A stretch of 64,000 bases of DNA. Source: Caballeronia humi. GTDB lineage: Bacteria > Pseudomonadota > Gammaproteobacteria > Burkholderiales > Burkholderiaceae. A model generated the notes under the pieces. The model searched no databases. It saw only the letters and a program-made list of their open reading frames with translations, and was not told where the DNA came from. A program made the position numbers and the translations under genes. The DNA is taken from positions 29,752 through 93,751 of the forward strand of contig NZ_FCNW02000025.1 in assembly GCF_001544475.1 (NCBI RefSeq), in the 5' to 3' direction. This document shows positions 1 through 8,448 of this stretch, in pieces. Position 1 is the first letter of the stretch. Every line of letters begins with the position of its first letter.

Positions 1-729
1 GCGCATCACGCGATTGTTCTTCACCTGCACGACGAGGTTCGCGCCGACGGAATCGTGCGGGCTCACCGACTTGCGCCGCGACAGTTCCCACGTCCGCGCG
101 CTGTAGCGGAACGGCTTGCTCGTGAGCGCGCCGACCGGGCACAGGTCGATCATGTTGCCCGACAGTTCGGAATCGACCGTCTTGCCGACGAACGACGTGA
201 TCTCCGAATGCTCGCCGCGACCCAGCATGCCGAGTTCCATTACGCCAGCCACTTCCTGGCCGAAGCGGACGCAGCGCGTGCAATGGATACAGCGCGTCAT
301 TTCTTCCATCGAGATCAGCGGACCGACGTTCTTGTGGAACACGACGCGCTTTTCTTCGTTGTAACGCGACTGCGACTTGCCATATCCGACGGCCAAGTCC
401 TGCAGCTGGCATTCACCGCCCTGATCGCAGATCGGGCAATCGAGCGGATGGTTGATCAACAGGAATTCCATCACGGACTGCTGCGCCTTCACGGCCTTGT
501 CCGACGTCGTGCGCACGATCATGCCCGCCGACACCGGCGTCGCACAGGCGGGCACGGCCTTCGGCATCTTCTCGACTTCGACGAGACACATCCGGCAGTT
601 CGCCGCGATCGACAGCTTCTTGTGATAGCAGAAGTGAGGAATATACGTATCGACCTTGTGCGCAGCCTGGATCACCATGCTGCCCTCAGGCACCTCTACC
701 GTCTTGCCGTCAATTTCTAGTTCAACCAT
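1..729 (-). CDS. nuoG: NADH-quinone oxidoreductase subunit G (partial)
   Basis: Iron-sulfur subunit of the peripheral arm of respiratory complex I, which carries electrons from NADH towards quinone. Only the first 243 codons are here; the gene runs off the left edge. The start is the ATG at 729, giving MVELEIDGKT. The N-terminal ferredoxin-like domain has the expected cysteines (about C34, C45, C48, C62), followed by the DCPICDQGGECQLQD and CIHCTRC motifs that bind further clusters. It follows nuoF after about 30 bp and is the last nuo gene visible in a nuoA-to-nuoG minus-strand operon. The identification is firm; the catalytic C-terminal domain cannot be seen. Confidence 0.96.
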   Translation of the reverse strand, partial: MVELEIDGKTVEVPEGSMVIQAAHKVDTYIPHFCYHKKLSIAANCRMCLVEVEKMPKAVPACATPVSAGMIVRTTSDKAVKAQQSVMEFLLINHPLDCPICDQGGECQLQDLAVGYGKSQSRYNEEKRVVFHKNVGPLISMEEMTRCIHCTRCVRFGQEVAGVMELGMLGRGEHSEITSFVGKTVDSELSGNMIDLCPVGALTSKPFRYSARTWELSRRKSVSPHDSVGANLVVQVKNNRVMR

Positions 730-759
730 GATGGGGAATGGTCCTTAACCTTTTTTCGC

Positions 760-2082
760 TCACGCGGTAAGCGCTTCGGACGCCGCGTGGTGCGCGTGTC
801 CGCCGACGAGACAATGCTTGTGCTCGACGTGATATTCGAATTCGTTCCAGAAGTGCTTCAGCATGCCGCGCACCGGCATGGCGGCCGCGTCGCCGAGGGC
901 GCAAATCGTGCGGCCCATGATGTTTTCGGCCACCGAGTTCAGCAGATCCAGATCTTCCTTGCGGCCAAGACCGTGTTCGATACGATGCACGACGCGATAC
1001 AGCCAGCCCGTACCTTCGCGGCACGGCGTGCACTGCCCGCACGATTCCTCGTAGTAGAAGTACGACAGGCGCAACAGCGAGCGCACCATGCAGCGCGTTT
1101 CGTTCATCACGATCACCGCGCCGGAACCGAGCATCGAGCCGGCCTTCGCGATCGAGTCGTAGTCCATGTCGGTTGCGAGCATCATCTCGCCCGGCACGAC
1201 CGGCGCCGACGATCCGCCCGGAATCACCGCCTTGATCGACTGGCCGCGCACGCCGCCCGCGAGTTCCATCAGCGTCGAAAACGGCGTGCCGAGCGGAATC
1301 TCGTAGTTGCCCGGACGATTGACGTCGCCCGAGATCGAGAAGATCTTCGTGCCGCCGTTGTTCGGCTTGCCGAGTTCGAGGTAATTCTGCGGGCCGATTT
1401 CCAGCAGGAACGGCACGGCAGCAAACGTCTCGGTGTTGTTGATCGTGGTTGGCTTGCCATACACGCCAAAGCTCGCCGGGAACGGCGGCTTGAAGCGCGG
1501 CTGGCCCTTCTTGCCTTCGAGCGATTCGAGCAGCGCCGTTTCTTCGCCGCAGATATACGCGCCGTAACCGTGGTGCGCATGGAGCTCGAACGAAAAACCC
1601 GAGCCCAGGATGTTCGCGCCGAGATACCCGGCCGCGCGCGCTTCTTCCAGCGCCGCTTCGAACACCTTGTAGGTTTCCCAGATTTCGCCGTGAATATAGT
1701 TGTAGCCGACGGTGATGCCCATCGCATACGCACCGATGGCCATGCCTTCGATCAACGAATGCGGGTTCCAGCGCAGGATGTCGCGATCCTTGAACGTGCC
1801 CGGCTCGCCTTCGTCCGAGTTGCAGACGAGATACTTCTGCCCCGGGAACTGACGCGGCATGAAGCTCCACTTGAGGCCGGTCGGGAAGCCCGCACCGCCA
1901 CGGCCACGCAAGCCCGACGCCTTCACGTCGGCAATCACTTGCTCAGGGGGAATCTTCTCTTCGAGGATACGGCGCAACTGTTTGTAGCCGCCACGCGCGA
2001 CGTAGTCTTCGAGATGCCAGTTCTCGCCGTTCAGGCCAGCGAGGATCAGCGGTTTGATGTGACGATCGTGGAGAGACGTCAT
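760..2082 (-). CDS. nuoF: NADH-quinone oxidoreductase subunit F
   Basis: The 440-residue NADH- and FMN-binding subunit of complex I, where NADH is oxidised. The glycine-rich GRGGAGFPTG nucleotide-binding motif lies near residues 60-70. The 4Fe-4S motif ESCGQCTPC lies near 346-354, with a fourth cysteine near 394 (TICALGD). The open frame extends upstream to 2307, but the start is the ATG at 2082 (MTSLHDRHIKP). That ATG overlaps the nuoE stop as ATGA, which indicates translational coupling. Length and motifs are normal for the family. Confidence 0.97.
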   Translation of the reverse strand: MTSLHDRHIKPLILAGLNGENWHLEDYVARGGYKQLRRILEEKIPPEQVIADVKASGLRGRGGAGFPTGLKWSFMPRQFPGQKYLVCNSDEGEPGTFKDRDILRWNPHSLIEGMAIGAYAMGITVGYNYIHGEIWETYKVFEAALEEARAAGYLGANILGSGFSFELHAHHGYGAYICGEETALLESLEGKKGQPRFKPPFPASFGVYGKPTTINNTETFAAVPFLLEIGPQNYLELGKPNNGGTKIFSISGDVNRPGNYEIPLGTPFSTLMELAGGVRGQSIKAVIPGGSSAPVVPGEMMLATDMDYDSIAKAGSMLGSGAVIVMNETRCMVRSLLRLSYFYYEESCGQCTPCREGTGWLYRVVHRIEHGLGRKEDLDLLNSVAENIMGRTICALGDAAAMPVRGMLKHFWNEFEYHVEHKHCLVGGHAHHAASEALTA

Positions 2083-2564
2083 TTCGAAAGTTCCTCGATC
2101 AACTGGTCGATCTTCTCGCGGCTCATGAAGCTGCACATGCGATGGTTGTTCACGAGCAGGACCGGCGCGTCGCCGCACGAGCCGAAGCACTCGCCTTCCT
2201 TCAAGGTGAATTTGCCGTCGGCGGTGGTTTCGCCGAAGTCGATGCCGAGCTTCTGCTTCAGATATTGCGCCGCGCTGTCCGAGCCGCCGTCCGGGCCGAG
2301 CTGACACGGCAGATTCGTGCAGAGCGTGATCTTGTGCTTGCCGACCGGCGACGTCTGGTACATCGTGTAAAACGTCGCGACTTCCTGCACGGCGACCGCC
2401 GGCATGCCGAGATAGTCGGCGACGAACTGCATCAGCTCGGGCGACAGCCAGCCGTGCTCTTCCTGAGCGGTAGCCAGCGCCGACATCACCGCGGATTGCT
2501 TCTGCTCCGCGGGATATTTCGCGATCGCACGATCGATTTCTTTCAGGCCTTCAGCTGAGATCAT
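2079..2564 (-). CDS. nuoE: NADH-quinone oxidoreductase subunit E
   Basis: The thioredoxin-fold 2Fe-2S subunit of complex I, which partners NuoF. Cluster cysteines are visible as CTNLPCQLG and ECFGSCGDAPV. The likely start is the ATG at 2564 (MISAEGLKEIDRAI, 161 residues). A TTG at 2585 would add seven residues, but it sits right against its only purine-rich sequence, so the ATG is preferred. The stop overlaps the nuoF start by four bases. About 145 bp of leader separates it from nuoD, an unusually large gap inside this operon. Confidence 0.95.
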   Translation of the reverse strand: MISAEGLKEIDRAIAKYPAEQKQSAVMSALATAQEEHGWLSPELMQFVADYLGMPAVAVQEVATFYTMYQTSPVGKHKITLCTNLPCQLGPDGGSDSAAQYLKQKLGIDFGETTADGKFTLKEGECFGSCGDAPVLLVNNHRMCSFMSREKIDQLIEELSK

Positions 2565-2711
2565 TTTCAGACACGACTCTTTCAATTCCTACCGAACGAA
2601 AACCTGCCGCGCCCTTCTTGTTGCGGCAGACCTGGCGTCCTGCTGTTGCTTGTTCGCTCGGTGTCCGCGGCGTTGAAGTCAGCGCGCGTCTCGCCAAGCG
2701 ACCGAATTTGA

Positions 2712-3965
2712 TCAGCGATCGATCTCGCCGAACACGATGTCCTGCGTCCCGATGATCGTCACGGCATCGGCGATCATGTGGCCGCGCGCCATTTCGTCGA
2801 GCGACGCGAGGTGCGCGTAACCGGGCGCGCGAATCTTGAGGCGATACGGCTTGTTCGCGCCATCCGAAATCAGATAGATGCCGAACTCGCCCTTCGGATG
2901 CTCGACCGCTGCGTACGTCTCGCCTTCCGGCACGTGGAAGCCTTCCGTGAAGAGCTTGAAGTGGTGAATCAGCTCTTCCATGTTGGTCTTCATGCCTACG
3001 CGCGACGGCGGCGCGATCTTGTGATTGTCGATCATCACCGGACCGGGGTTCTTGCGCAGCCACTCGATACATTGCTTCGCGATGCGCGTCGACTGACGCA
3101 TTTCCTCTACACGCACGAGGTAACGGTCATAGCAATCGCCGTTCACGCCAACCGGGATATCGAAATCGAGCTGGTCATACACTTCATACGGCTGCTTCTT
3201 GCGCAAATCCCACTCGATTCCCGAGCCGCGCAGCATCGCGCCCGTCATGCCGAGTTGCATCGCGCGCTCCGGGCTCACCACGCCGATACCGACCAGACGC
3301 TGCTTCCAGATGCGGTTGTCGGTCAGAAGCGTCTCGTATTCGTCGACGCAATGCGGGAAACGGTTGAAGAAATCGTCGATGAAGTCGAGCAGCGACCCTT
3401 GGCGGGTCTCGTTCATCTTCGAGAGCGCCTTCGCATTGCGAATCTTGGACGCCTTGTATTGCGGCATTGCGTCAGGCAGGTCGCGATACACGCCGCCCGG
3501 ACGATAGTACGCCGCGTGCATCCGCGCGCCCGACACGGCTTCGTACACGTCCATCAGGTCTTCGCGCTCACGGAACGCGTACAGGAAGACGGCCATCGCG
3601 CCGACGTCGAGCGCGTGCGAGCCGATCCACATCAGGTGGTTCAGTACGCGCGTGATTTCGTCGAACAGCACGCGAATGTATTTCGCGCGCACCGGCACGT
3701 CGATGCCGAGCAGCTTTTCGATCGCCATCACGTAGCCGTGCTCGTTGACCATCATCGACACGTAGTCGAGACGATCCATGTACGGCACCGACTGGATGAA
3801 CGTCTTCGTTTCAGCGAGCTTCTCGGTCGCGCGATGCAACAGGCCGATGTGCGGATCGGCGCGCTGGATCACTTCGCCGTCGAGTTCGAGCACGAGGCGC
3901 AGCACGCCGTGCGCTGCCGGGTGTTGCGGGCCAAAATTCAGCGTGTAGTTCTTGATCTCTGCCAT
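2712..3965 (-). CDS. nuoD: NADH-quinone oxidoreductase subunit D
   Basis: The 49-kDa-type subunit of complex I (417 residues), which lines the quinone-reduction chamber next to NuoB and descends from the large subunit of NiFe hydrogenases. The N-terminal stretch NFGPQHPAAHGVLRLVLELDGE is the family signature; its histidines contribute to the quinone site. Further conserved blocks are GLLHRATEKLAE and the C-terminal DIVFGEIDR ending. It starts at ATG 3965, about 9 bp after nuoC, and is full length. Confidence 0.97.
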   Translation of the reverse strand: MAEIKNYTLNFGPQHPAAHGVLRLVLELDGEVIQRADPHIGLLHRATEKLAETKTFIQSVPYMDRLDYVSMMVNEHGYVMAIEKLLGIDVPVRAKYIRVLFDEITRVLNHLMWIGSHALDVGAMAVFLYAFREREDLMDVYEAVSGARMHAAYYRPGGVYRDLPDAMPQYKASKIRNAKALSKMNETRQGSLLDFIDDFFNRFPHCVDEYETLLTDNRIWKQRLVGIGVVSPERAMQLGMTGAMLRGSGIEWDLRKKQPYEVYDQLDFDIPVGVNGDCYDRYLVRVEEMRQSTRIAKQCIEWLRKNPGPVMIDNHKIAPPSRVGMKTNMEELIHHFKLFTEGFHVPEGETYAAVEHPKGEFGIYLISDGANKPYRLKIRAPGYAHLASLDEMARGHMIADAVTIIGTQDIVFGEIDR

Positions 3966-3974
3966 GGCGTTCTC

Positions 3975-4577
3975 TTAGTGTTTCAGACCGCCATAGCGAT
4001 CTTCGCGGATCACGCGCGGCGTGATTTCGCGCGGCTCGATCGTCACTGGCTGGTAGACCACGCGCTTTTCTTCCGGGTCGTAGCGCATTTCGACATAGCC
4101 CGACACCGGGAAGTCCTTGCGGAACGGATGGCCAATGAAACCGTAGTCGGTGAGAATGCGGCGCAGGTCGGGGTGACCTTCGAACACGATGCCGTAGAGG
4201 TCGAACGCTTCGCGCTCGTACCAGTTCGACGACGACCAGACGTCGACCACAGACGGCACGATCGGCACTTCATCGTCCGGCGCGAACACGCGCACGCGCA
4301 GACGCCAGTTGTTCGAGATCGACAGAAGATGGAGCACGGCGGCGAAACGCGGGCCTTCGTAGGCGCCTTCGCCGTAGGTCGAGTAATCGACGCCGCACAA
4401 ATCGACGAGTTGTTCGAAGCCGAGCTTGCGATCGTCGCGCAGTTGCAGGGCGACATCGGCGTAGTTGCTCGCCTTGACGACGACCGTCAGTTGCCCAAGC
4501 GCCTCGGTAATGCTCTGGAGGCGGTCGCCAAACGCCGCCTCGAGGTTCGCTTTAAGGGTCTCGAGTTTGCTTGCCAT
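3975..4577 (-). CDS. nuoC: NADH-quinone oxidoreductase subunit C
   Basis: The 30-kDa subunit of the complex I peripheral arm (200 residues). It has no cofactor and supports the NuoB/NuoD module. The family signature is the ERE-AFDLYGIVFEGHPDLRRILTDYGF region near residues 118-145. It is a separate protein here, not the NuoCD fusion of enterobacteria. The start is ATG 4577. It lies between nuoB (19 bp) and nuoD (9 bp). Confidence 0.97.
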   Translation of the reverse strand: MASKLETLKANLEAAFGDRLQSITEALGQLTVVVKASNYADVALQLRDDRKLGFEQLVDLCGVDYSTYGEGAYEGPRFAAVLHLLSISNNWRLRVRVFAPDDEVPIVPSVVDVWSSSNWYEREAFDLYGIVFEGHPDLRRILTDYGFIGHPFRKDFPVSGYVEMRYDPEEKRVVYQPVTIEPREITPRVIREDRYGGLKH

Positions 4578-4596
4578 AATTGGGGAGGCTCAGGCC

Positions 4597-5076
4597 TTAT
4601 GTACGGGCGATGGTGTTGGTGCGGCGAATCTTCGCTTGCAACTGGATTACGCCGTACACCAGCGCTTCCGCCGTCGGCGGACAACCCGGCACATAGACGT
4701 CGACCGGGACGATCCGGTCGCAGCCGCGCACGACGGAATACGAATAGTGGTAATAGCCACCGCCGTTCGCGCAGGAACCCATCGAGATCACCCAGCGCGG
4801 TTCGGCCATCTGGTCATAGACCTTGCGCAGCGCGGGCGCCATCTTGTTGCACAGCGTGCCGGCCACGATCATCACGTCGGACTGACGCGGACTCGGACGG
4901 AACACCACGCCAAAACGGTCGAGGTCGTAGCGGGCCGCGCCCGCATGCATCATCTCGACCGCGCAACACGCGAGACCGAACGTCATCGGCCAGAGGGAGC
5001 CGGTGCGCGTCCAGTTGATCAGCTTGTCAGCCGTGGTGGTGACAAACCCTTCCTTCAAGACCCCTTCGATACTCAT
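4597..5076 (-). CDS. nuoB: NADH-quinone oxidoreductase subunit B
   Basis: The subunit that carries cluster N2, the last iron-sulfur centre before quinone in complex I. Its cysteines are visible in [19 protein letters not shown] and [10 protein letters not shown]. The open frame reaches 5118, but the start is the ATG at 5076 ([11 protein letters not shown], 159 residues), which matches the family's usual N-terminus. It lies between nuoA and nuoC. Confidence 0.97.
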
Positions 5077-5137
5077 TTGCTTTCCACTCCAGATGAGCAG
5101 CCAGCCAAAGCCGCCCATGAATCCGGTGATTTAACTG

Positions 5138-5497
5138 TCATTCCCAGTCGAGACCGCCCTTTCTCCAGATGTAGGCGAAACCGAGCAAAAATTCGAGCAG
5201 GAAAATCATCATGGCCATGAAACCCGGCCAGCCGATATCGCGCAGGGCAACACCCCACGGAAACAGGAAAGCCGTTTCAAGGTCGAAAATAATGAACAGA
5301 ATGGCGACGAGATAGTAACGCACGTCAAATTTCATACGGGCGTCTTCGAAGGCTTCGAAGCCGCATTCGTACGGTGCGTTCTTTTCGGTGTCAGGCCTGT
5401 TGGGACCGAGGATCTTGCCGATACTGACCAACGCTATGCCTAAACCGGTGCCCACGAGCAGGAACAACAAGACGGGGTAGTAGGGTGCGAGGTTCAA
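5138..5497 (-). CDS. nuoA: NADH-quinone oxidoreductase subunit A
   Basis: Small membrane-arm subunit of complex I (119 residues) with three membrane segments, near residues 5-27, 62-84 and 90-110. The PYECGFEAFEDARMKFDVRYY block is the family signature. The start is taken as TTG at 5497 (MNLAPYYPVLL), because GAGG lies about 8 bases upstream and the family N-terminus fits. Another in-frame TTG is present at 5509. It is the first nuo gene and lies 173 bp downstream of the tRNA-Leu 3' end. Confidence 0.94.
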   Translation of the reverse strand: MNLAPYYPVLLFLLVGTGLGIALVSIGKILGPNRPDTEKNAPYECGFEAFEDARMKFDVRYYLVAILFIIFDLETAFLFPWGVALRDIGWPGFMAMMIFLLEFLLGFAYIWRKGGLDWE

Positions 5498-5627
5498 GGC
5501 TATCCTCAAATCGGTTGGGTCAGTTAATTGATACGTGCGTTTCTTCCGGGACAGACCACCCGGTCAAGAATTTCGCTTCGGATCGCTCACGAACACAATC
5601 GGATCGTAAGCATACTCCAGAAGTGAC

Positions 5628-5661
5628 AATGCCAGCCGAAGCGATGCATGCGGCTGGCATT
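5628..5661 (-). other. Inverted repeat between tRNA-Leu and nuoA
   Basis: Perfect 11-bp arms (AATGCCAGCCG and its complement) enclose a 12-base loop just after the tRNA 3' end. There is no T-run on either side, so a classic intrinsic terminator is unlikely. A processing or stabilising hairpin between the tRNA and nuo mRNA is possible. Confidence 0.6.
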
Positions 5662-5670
5662 GGATAACTT

Positions 5671-5755
5671 TGGTGCCGACGGCGAGACTCGAACTCGCAC
5701 AGCTTTCGCCACTACCCCCTCAAGATAGCGTGTCTACCAATTTCACCACGTCGGC
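5671..5755 (-). tRNA. tRNA-Leu (anticodon GAG)
   Basis: An 85-base class II tRNA with CCA encoded. The acceptor GCCGACG pairs perfectly with CGTCGGC. The D-arm contains GGTAGACAC. The anticodon stem-loop CTATC-TTGAGGG-GGTAG places GAG at the anticodon. A variable arm and the T-loop GTTCGAGTC follow. It sits between secG and nuoA, in the same direction as both. Confidence 0.97.
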
Positions 5756-5813
5756 ACTGTCTCGCAATCCGGGAAAACAACTTGTTATCGCTGCGAATCG
5801 CTTCAAGACTTGA

Positions 5814-5842
5814 ATTATAACTGGGCCCAACAGTTTGTTCAA
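5814..5842 (-). promoter_or_regulatory. Sigma-70-type promoter of tRNA-Leu
   Basis: On the minus strand, TTGAAC (5837-5842) and a perfect TATAAT (5814-5819) are 17 bases apart. The predicted start is near 5807, about 50 bases before the tRNA. It could also drive nuoA. Confidence 0.7.
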
Positions 5843-5882
5843 CGCACAAAAAGCGAATTTCGCGAAAAATTTAATTCGGCAT

Positions 5883-6248
5883 TTATTTGGGCACGTCAGC
5901 GCCCGGCGCGGACGAAACGACCGGCGCGGAAGCCGGCGCCGATCCAGCGACAGCCGCCGAAGCAGGCGCCGTAGCCGCACCCGCCAGCACGCCCGCCGAT
6001 GTCTGCGGCTTGTAGCTGCCGAGATAGGTAAGCGCGAGCGTCGAAATGAAGAAGACAGCGGCGAGAACCGCGGTCGTGCGCGAAAGAAAGTTCGCCGAGC
6101 CCGTGGCGCCGAACAGGCTGCCCGATGCGCCGCTGCCGAAGGCGGCGCCCATGTCGGCGCCCTTGCCATGCTGCAACAACACGAGGCCGATAACGCCCAA
6201 CGCCGACATCAACTGGACGACGATGATCAAAGTCTTCAAATACAGCAT
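5883..6248 (-). CDS. secG: Preprotein translocase subunit SecG
   Basis: Small inner-membrane subunit that assists SecYEG protein export. Two membrane segments are clear (about residues 3-22 and 55-75), separated by the family's glycine-rich loop, LLQHGKGADMGAAFGSGASGSLFGATG in two overlapping parts. The tail is rich in Ala, Pro and Ser, as in other Burkholderiales. ATG at 6248 (MLYLKTLIIVV, 121 residues) is preferred over a GTG two codons upstream, because GGTGAGTGGA precedes it. It lies between tpiA and tRNA-Leu. Confidence 0.95.
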   Translation of the reverse strand: MLYLKTLIIVVQLMSALGVIGLVLLQHGKGADMGAAFGSGASGSLFGATGSANFLSRTTAVLAAVFFISTLALTYLGSYKPQTSAGVLAGAATAPASAAVAGSAPASAPVVSSAPGADVPK

Positions 6249-6327
6249 TTCCACTCACCCGAATCTTTAATGTTGACGCGACACCGAATGCGTCGCGCTT
6301 CCTGCCTACTGCTTGAGCGATGCCAGC

Positions 6328-7101
6328 TCAGTTCGACACGTCTTGTGCCGCCTGGCAAATTGCCAGAAAATCCTTCGACTTCAACGCCGCGCCACCGATC
6401 AGCCCGCCGTCGATATCCTGCTGCGCAAACAATTCCTGTGCATTATCCGGCTTGACGCTGCCGCCGTAGAGCAACGGCACGTCGGCGACCGATGCACCCT
6501 TCTCCGCCAGCTTCGCCCGCAGGAACGCGTGAACCTGCTGCGCCTCGGCCGAACTCGCACTCTTGCCCGTGCCGATCGCCCAGACCGGCTCGTACGCGAC
6601 GACGATCCTCGCCGCCTGCTCTTCCGTCAGCACGAGCAGCACCGCTTCGAGCTGCGTGCCGACGACCTGCTCCGTCACACCGGTGTCACGTTGTTCGAGT
6701 GTCTCGCCGACGCACACGATCGGCGTAAGCCCCGCTTCCAGCGCCCGACGCGCCTTCACCGCGACGAGATCGGACGATTCGCGATGATACGCGCGCCGCT
6801 CCGAATGCCCAACGATCGCGTAGGTCGCGCCGAAATCGACGACCATTTCTGCTGCAACCTCACCGGTGTATGCGCCCTTCTCATACGCCGACACATCCTG
6901 CACGCCCCAGGCGACAACTGATCCGCTCAACAACGCCTGCGATTGCGGCAAATACGGACACGGGACGCAAACACCGACCCGCACGCCCTTCTGCAAAGCC
7001 GATGCCCCCGATGCCACCTCGGTCAACAGCGCGCCATTCTCCGCGAGCCGACCATGCATTTTCCAGTTCCCGACTACCAGTTTTGCTCGTTGTTTCGACA
7101 T
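6328..7101 (-). CDS. tpiA: Triosephosphate isomerase
   Basis: Interconverts dihydroxyacetone phosphate and glyceraldehyde 3-phosphate in glycolysis and gluconeogenesis. All catalytic motifs are present: NWKMHG (Lys near 13), VGHSERR (His near 98), and AYEPVWAIGTGKSA (catalytic Glu with the flexible lid). The C-terminal LLYGGSVKPDN and GGLIGGAALK phosphate-binding loops are intact. At 257 residues it is of normal length. It starts at ATG 7101, upstream of secG on the same strand. Confidence 0.97.
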   Translation of the reverse strand: MSKQRAKLVVGNWKMHGRLAENGALLTEVASGASALQKGVRVGVCVPCPYLPQSQALLSGSVVAWGVQDVSAYEKGAYTGEVAAEMVVDFGATYAIVGHSERRAYHRESSDLVAVKARRALEAGLTPIVCVGETLEQRDTGVTEQVVGTQLEAVLLVLTEEQAARIVVAYEPVWAIGTGKSASSAEAQQVHAFLRAKLAEKGASVADVPLLYGGSVKPDNAQELFAQQDIDGGLIGGAALKSKDFLAICQAAQDVSN

Positions 7102-7276
7102 GTGTCTCGCCGCCCGGCCGCGCCGTTACGGGTTCTTGGTATGGTTTTCGGTGTGCGCGCCGATCTTTTCGATACCACGGCGCGCCGCGCAAATCGTCTG
7201 CAAAACACACGATTTTACTGTGTCGCGGCGAACCCGGTCAAACCGGCACGATTTTCGCCCGCGTGTCCCGCGCGTG

Positions 7277-8302
7277 TTACGCGCCCTGAGTCCAGTCCAG
7301 CACGATCTTGCCGACGTGCGTGCTGCCTTCCATCAGCGTGTGTGCTGCGGCGGCATCGGCGGCGGCAAAGACTTCGTGGATCACCGGCTTGATGCGCCCC
7401 GCCTCGATTTCCGGCCAGACGCGCTCTTTTAGTTGCGCCGCGATCTTCGCCTTGAACGCGACCGGACGCGGACGTAACGTCGATCCGGTGATGACGAGAC
7501 GTCGCCGCAACACGTCGTTCAGGTTGATCTCCGCCTTTGCCCCGCCGAGCAGCGCGATCACGCAGACGCGTCCGCCATCCGCGAGCGCCTTCAGTTCGCG
7601 CGGCAGATAATCGCCCGCGACCATGTCGAGAATCACGTCGACACCGCGGTCGTTCGTGAGCGACTTCACCACTTCGACGAAATCTTCCGTCTTGTAGTTG
7701 ATCGCCCGCTCGGCGCCCAGCGCTTCGCACGCGCGGCATTTTTCGTCGGTGCCGGCCGTGACGAACACGCGATGACCAAGCGCCTTCGCGATCTGGATCG
7801 CCGTCACGCCGATCCCGCTCGATCCGCCCTGGATCAGCAGCGTCTCTTCCGCGCCGTTTTCGCCCGCGCCGAGATGCGCGCGCTCGAACACGTTGCTCCA
7901 CACGGTGAAAAACGTCTCCGGCAGCGAAGCCGCCTCGACATCCGACAAGCCCTTCGGCGCCGGCAGACATTGCTCCATTGGCGCGACGGCGTATTCCGCG
8001 TAGCCGCCACCCGCAAGCAACGCACACACGCGATCGCCCTTCTTCAGACCAAACGGATTGTGCTTCGGATCGAATGCGTCCTCGGCGGCGTCGACGATTT
8101 CGCCCGCCACCTCCAGCCCCGGCAAGTCCGACGCGCCCGGCGGCGGCGCATAGCCGCCCTTCCTCTGAAACACGTCCGGACGATTCACGCCCGACGCCGC
8201 GACCTTGATCAACACTTCGCCCGATTTCGGCGCGGGCAGCGGGCGCTCGCCCAGTTTCAACACTTCGGGTGCGCCAAATTCAGTGATTTCGATCGCTTTC
8301 AT
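7277..8302 (-). CDS. NAD(P)H:quinone oxidoreductase, zinc-independent MDR family
   Basis: A 341-residue medium-chain dehydrogenase of the quinone oxidoreductase (PIG3/QorA-like) type. It probably reduces quinones or other activated carbonyls with NADPH. The GroES-like N-terminal half has GVNRPDVFQRKGGYAPPPGASD. The Rossmann half carries IQGGSSGIGVTAIQIAKALGH, and there are no structural-zinc cysteines. The open frame extends to 8365. The start is ATG 8302 (MKAIEITEFG), preceded by AAGGGAAGC. It has its own upstream region, after the pnp terminator. Confidence 0.9.
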   Translation of the reverse strand: MKAIEITEFGAPEVLKLGERPLPAPKSGEVLIKVAASGVNRPDVFQRKGGYAPPPGASDLPGLEVAGEIVDAAEDAFDPKHNPFGLKKGDRVCALLAGGGYAEYAVAPMEQCLPAPKGLSDVEAASLPETFFTVWSNVFERAHLGAGENGAEETLLIQGGSSGIGVTAIQIAKALGHRVFVTAGTDEKCRACEALGAERAINYKTEDFVEVVKSLTNDRGVDVILDMVAGDYLPRELKALADGGRVCVIALLGGAKAEINLNDVLRRRLVITGSTLRPRPVAFKAKIAAQLKERVWPEIEAGRIKPVIHEVFAAADAAAAHTLMEGSTHVGKIVLDWTQGA

Positions 8303-8342
8303 CTGCTTCCCTTTGAGTCGGATTCGTCGGTTTTCTTGACCG

Positions 8343-8386
8343 GATGGCGGTGTGGACGCCAGCAAAGCTTAATCCACACGGCCATC
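8343..8386. repeat. Long imperfect inverted repeat upstream of the quinone oxidoreductase
   Basis: Arms of 14 bp (8343-8356 and 8373-8386) match with one mismatch around a 16-base spacer, 41 bp before the start codon at 8302. This could be an operator or an mRNA leader hairpin. Confidence 0.6.
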
Positions 8387-8395
8387 GAGTCAGGC

Positions 8396-8432
8396 AAAAA
8401 AACGGCCGGTGCGCAAGAAACGCGACCGGCCG
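8396..8432 (-). terminator. Intrinsic terminator of pnp
   Basis: Minus-strand hairpin with 8-bp arms (CGGCCGGT/ACCGGCCG) and a loop that can add three more pairs. Seven T residues follow directly, 17 bp after the pnp stop. Confidence 0.85.
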
Positions 8433-8448
8433 GTGAGACGTTACCGCA

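Noticed and set aside
787..2304. Long plus-strand open frame opposite nuoF and nuoE
   Set aside because: Antisense shadow of conserved complex I genes; Arg/His-rich composition typical of GC-rich opposite-strand frames.
2778..5018. 746-codon plus-strand frame opposite nuoD, nuoC and nuoB
   Set aside because: Shadow of three well-conserved genes; no family signature and no ribosome site.
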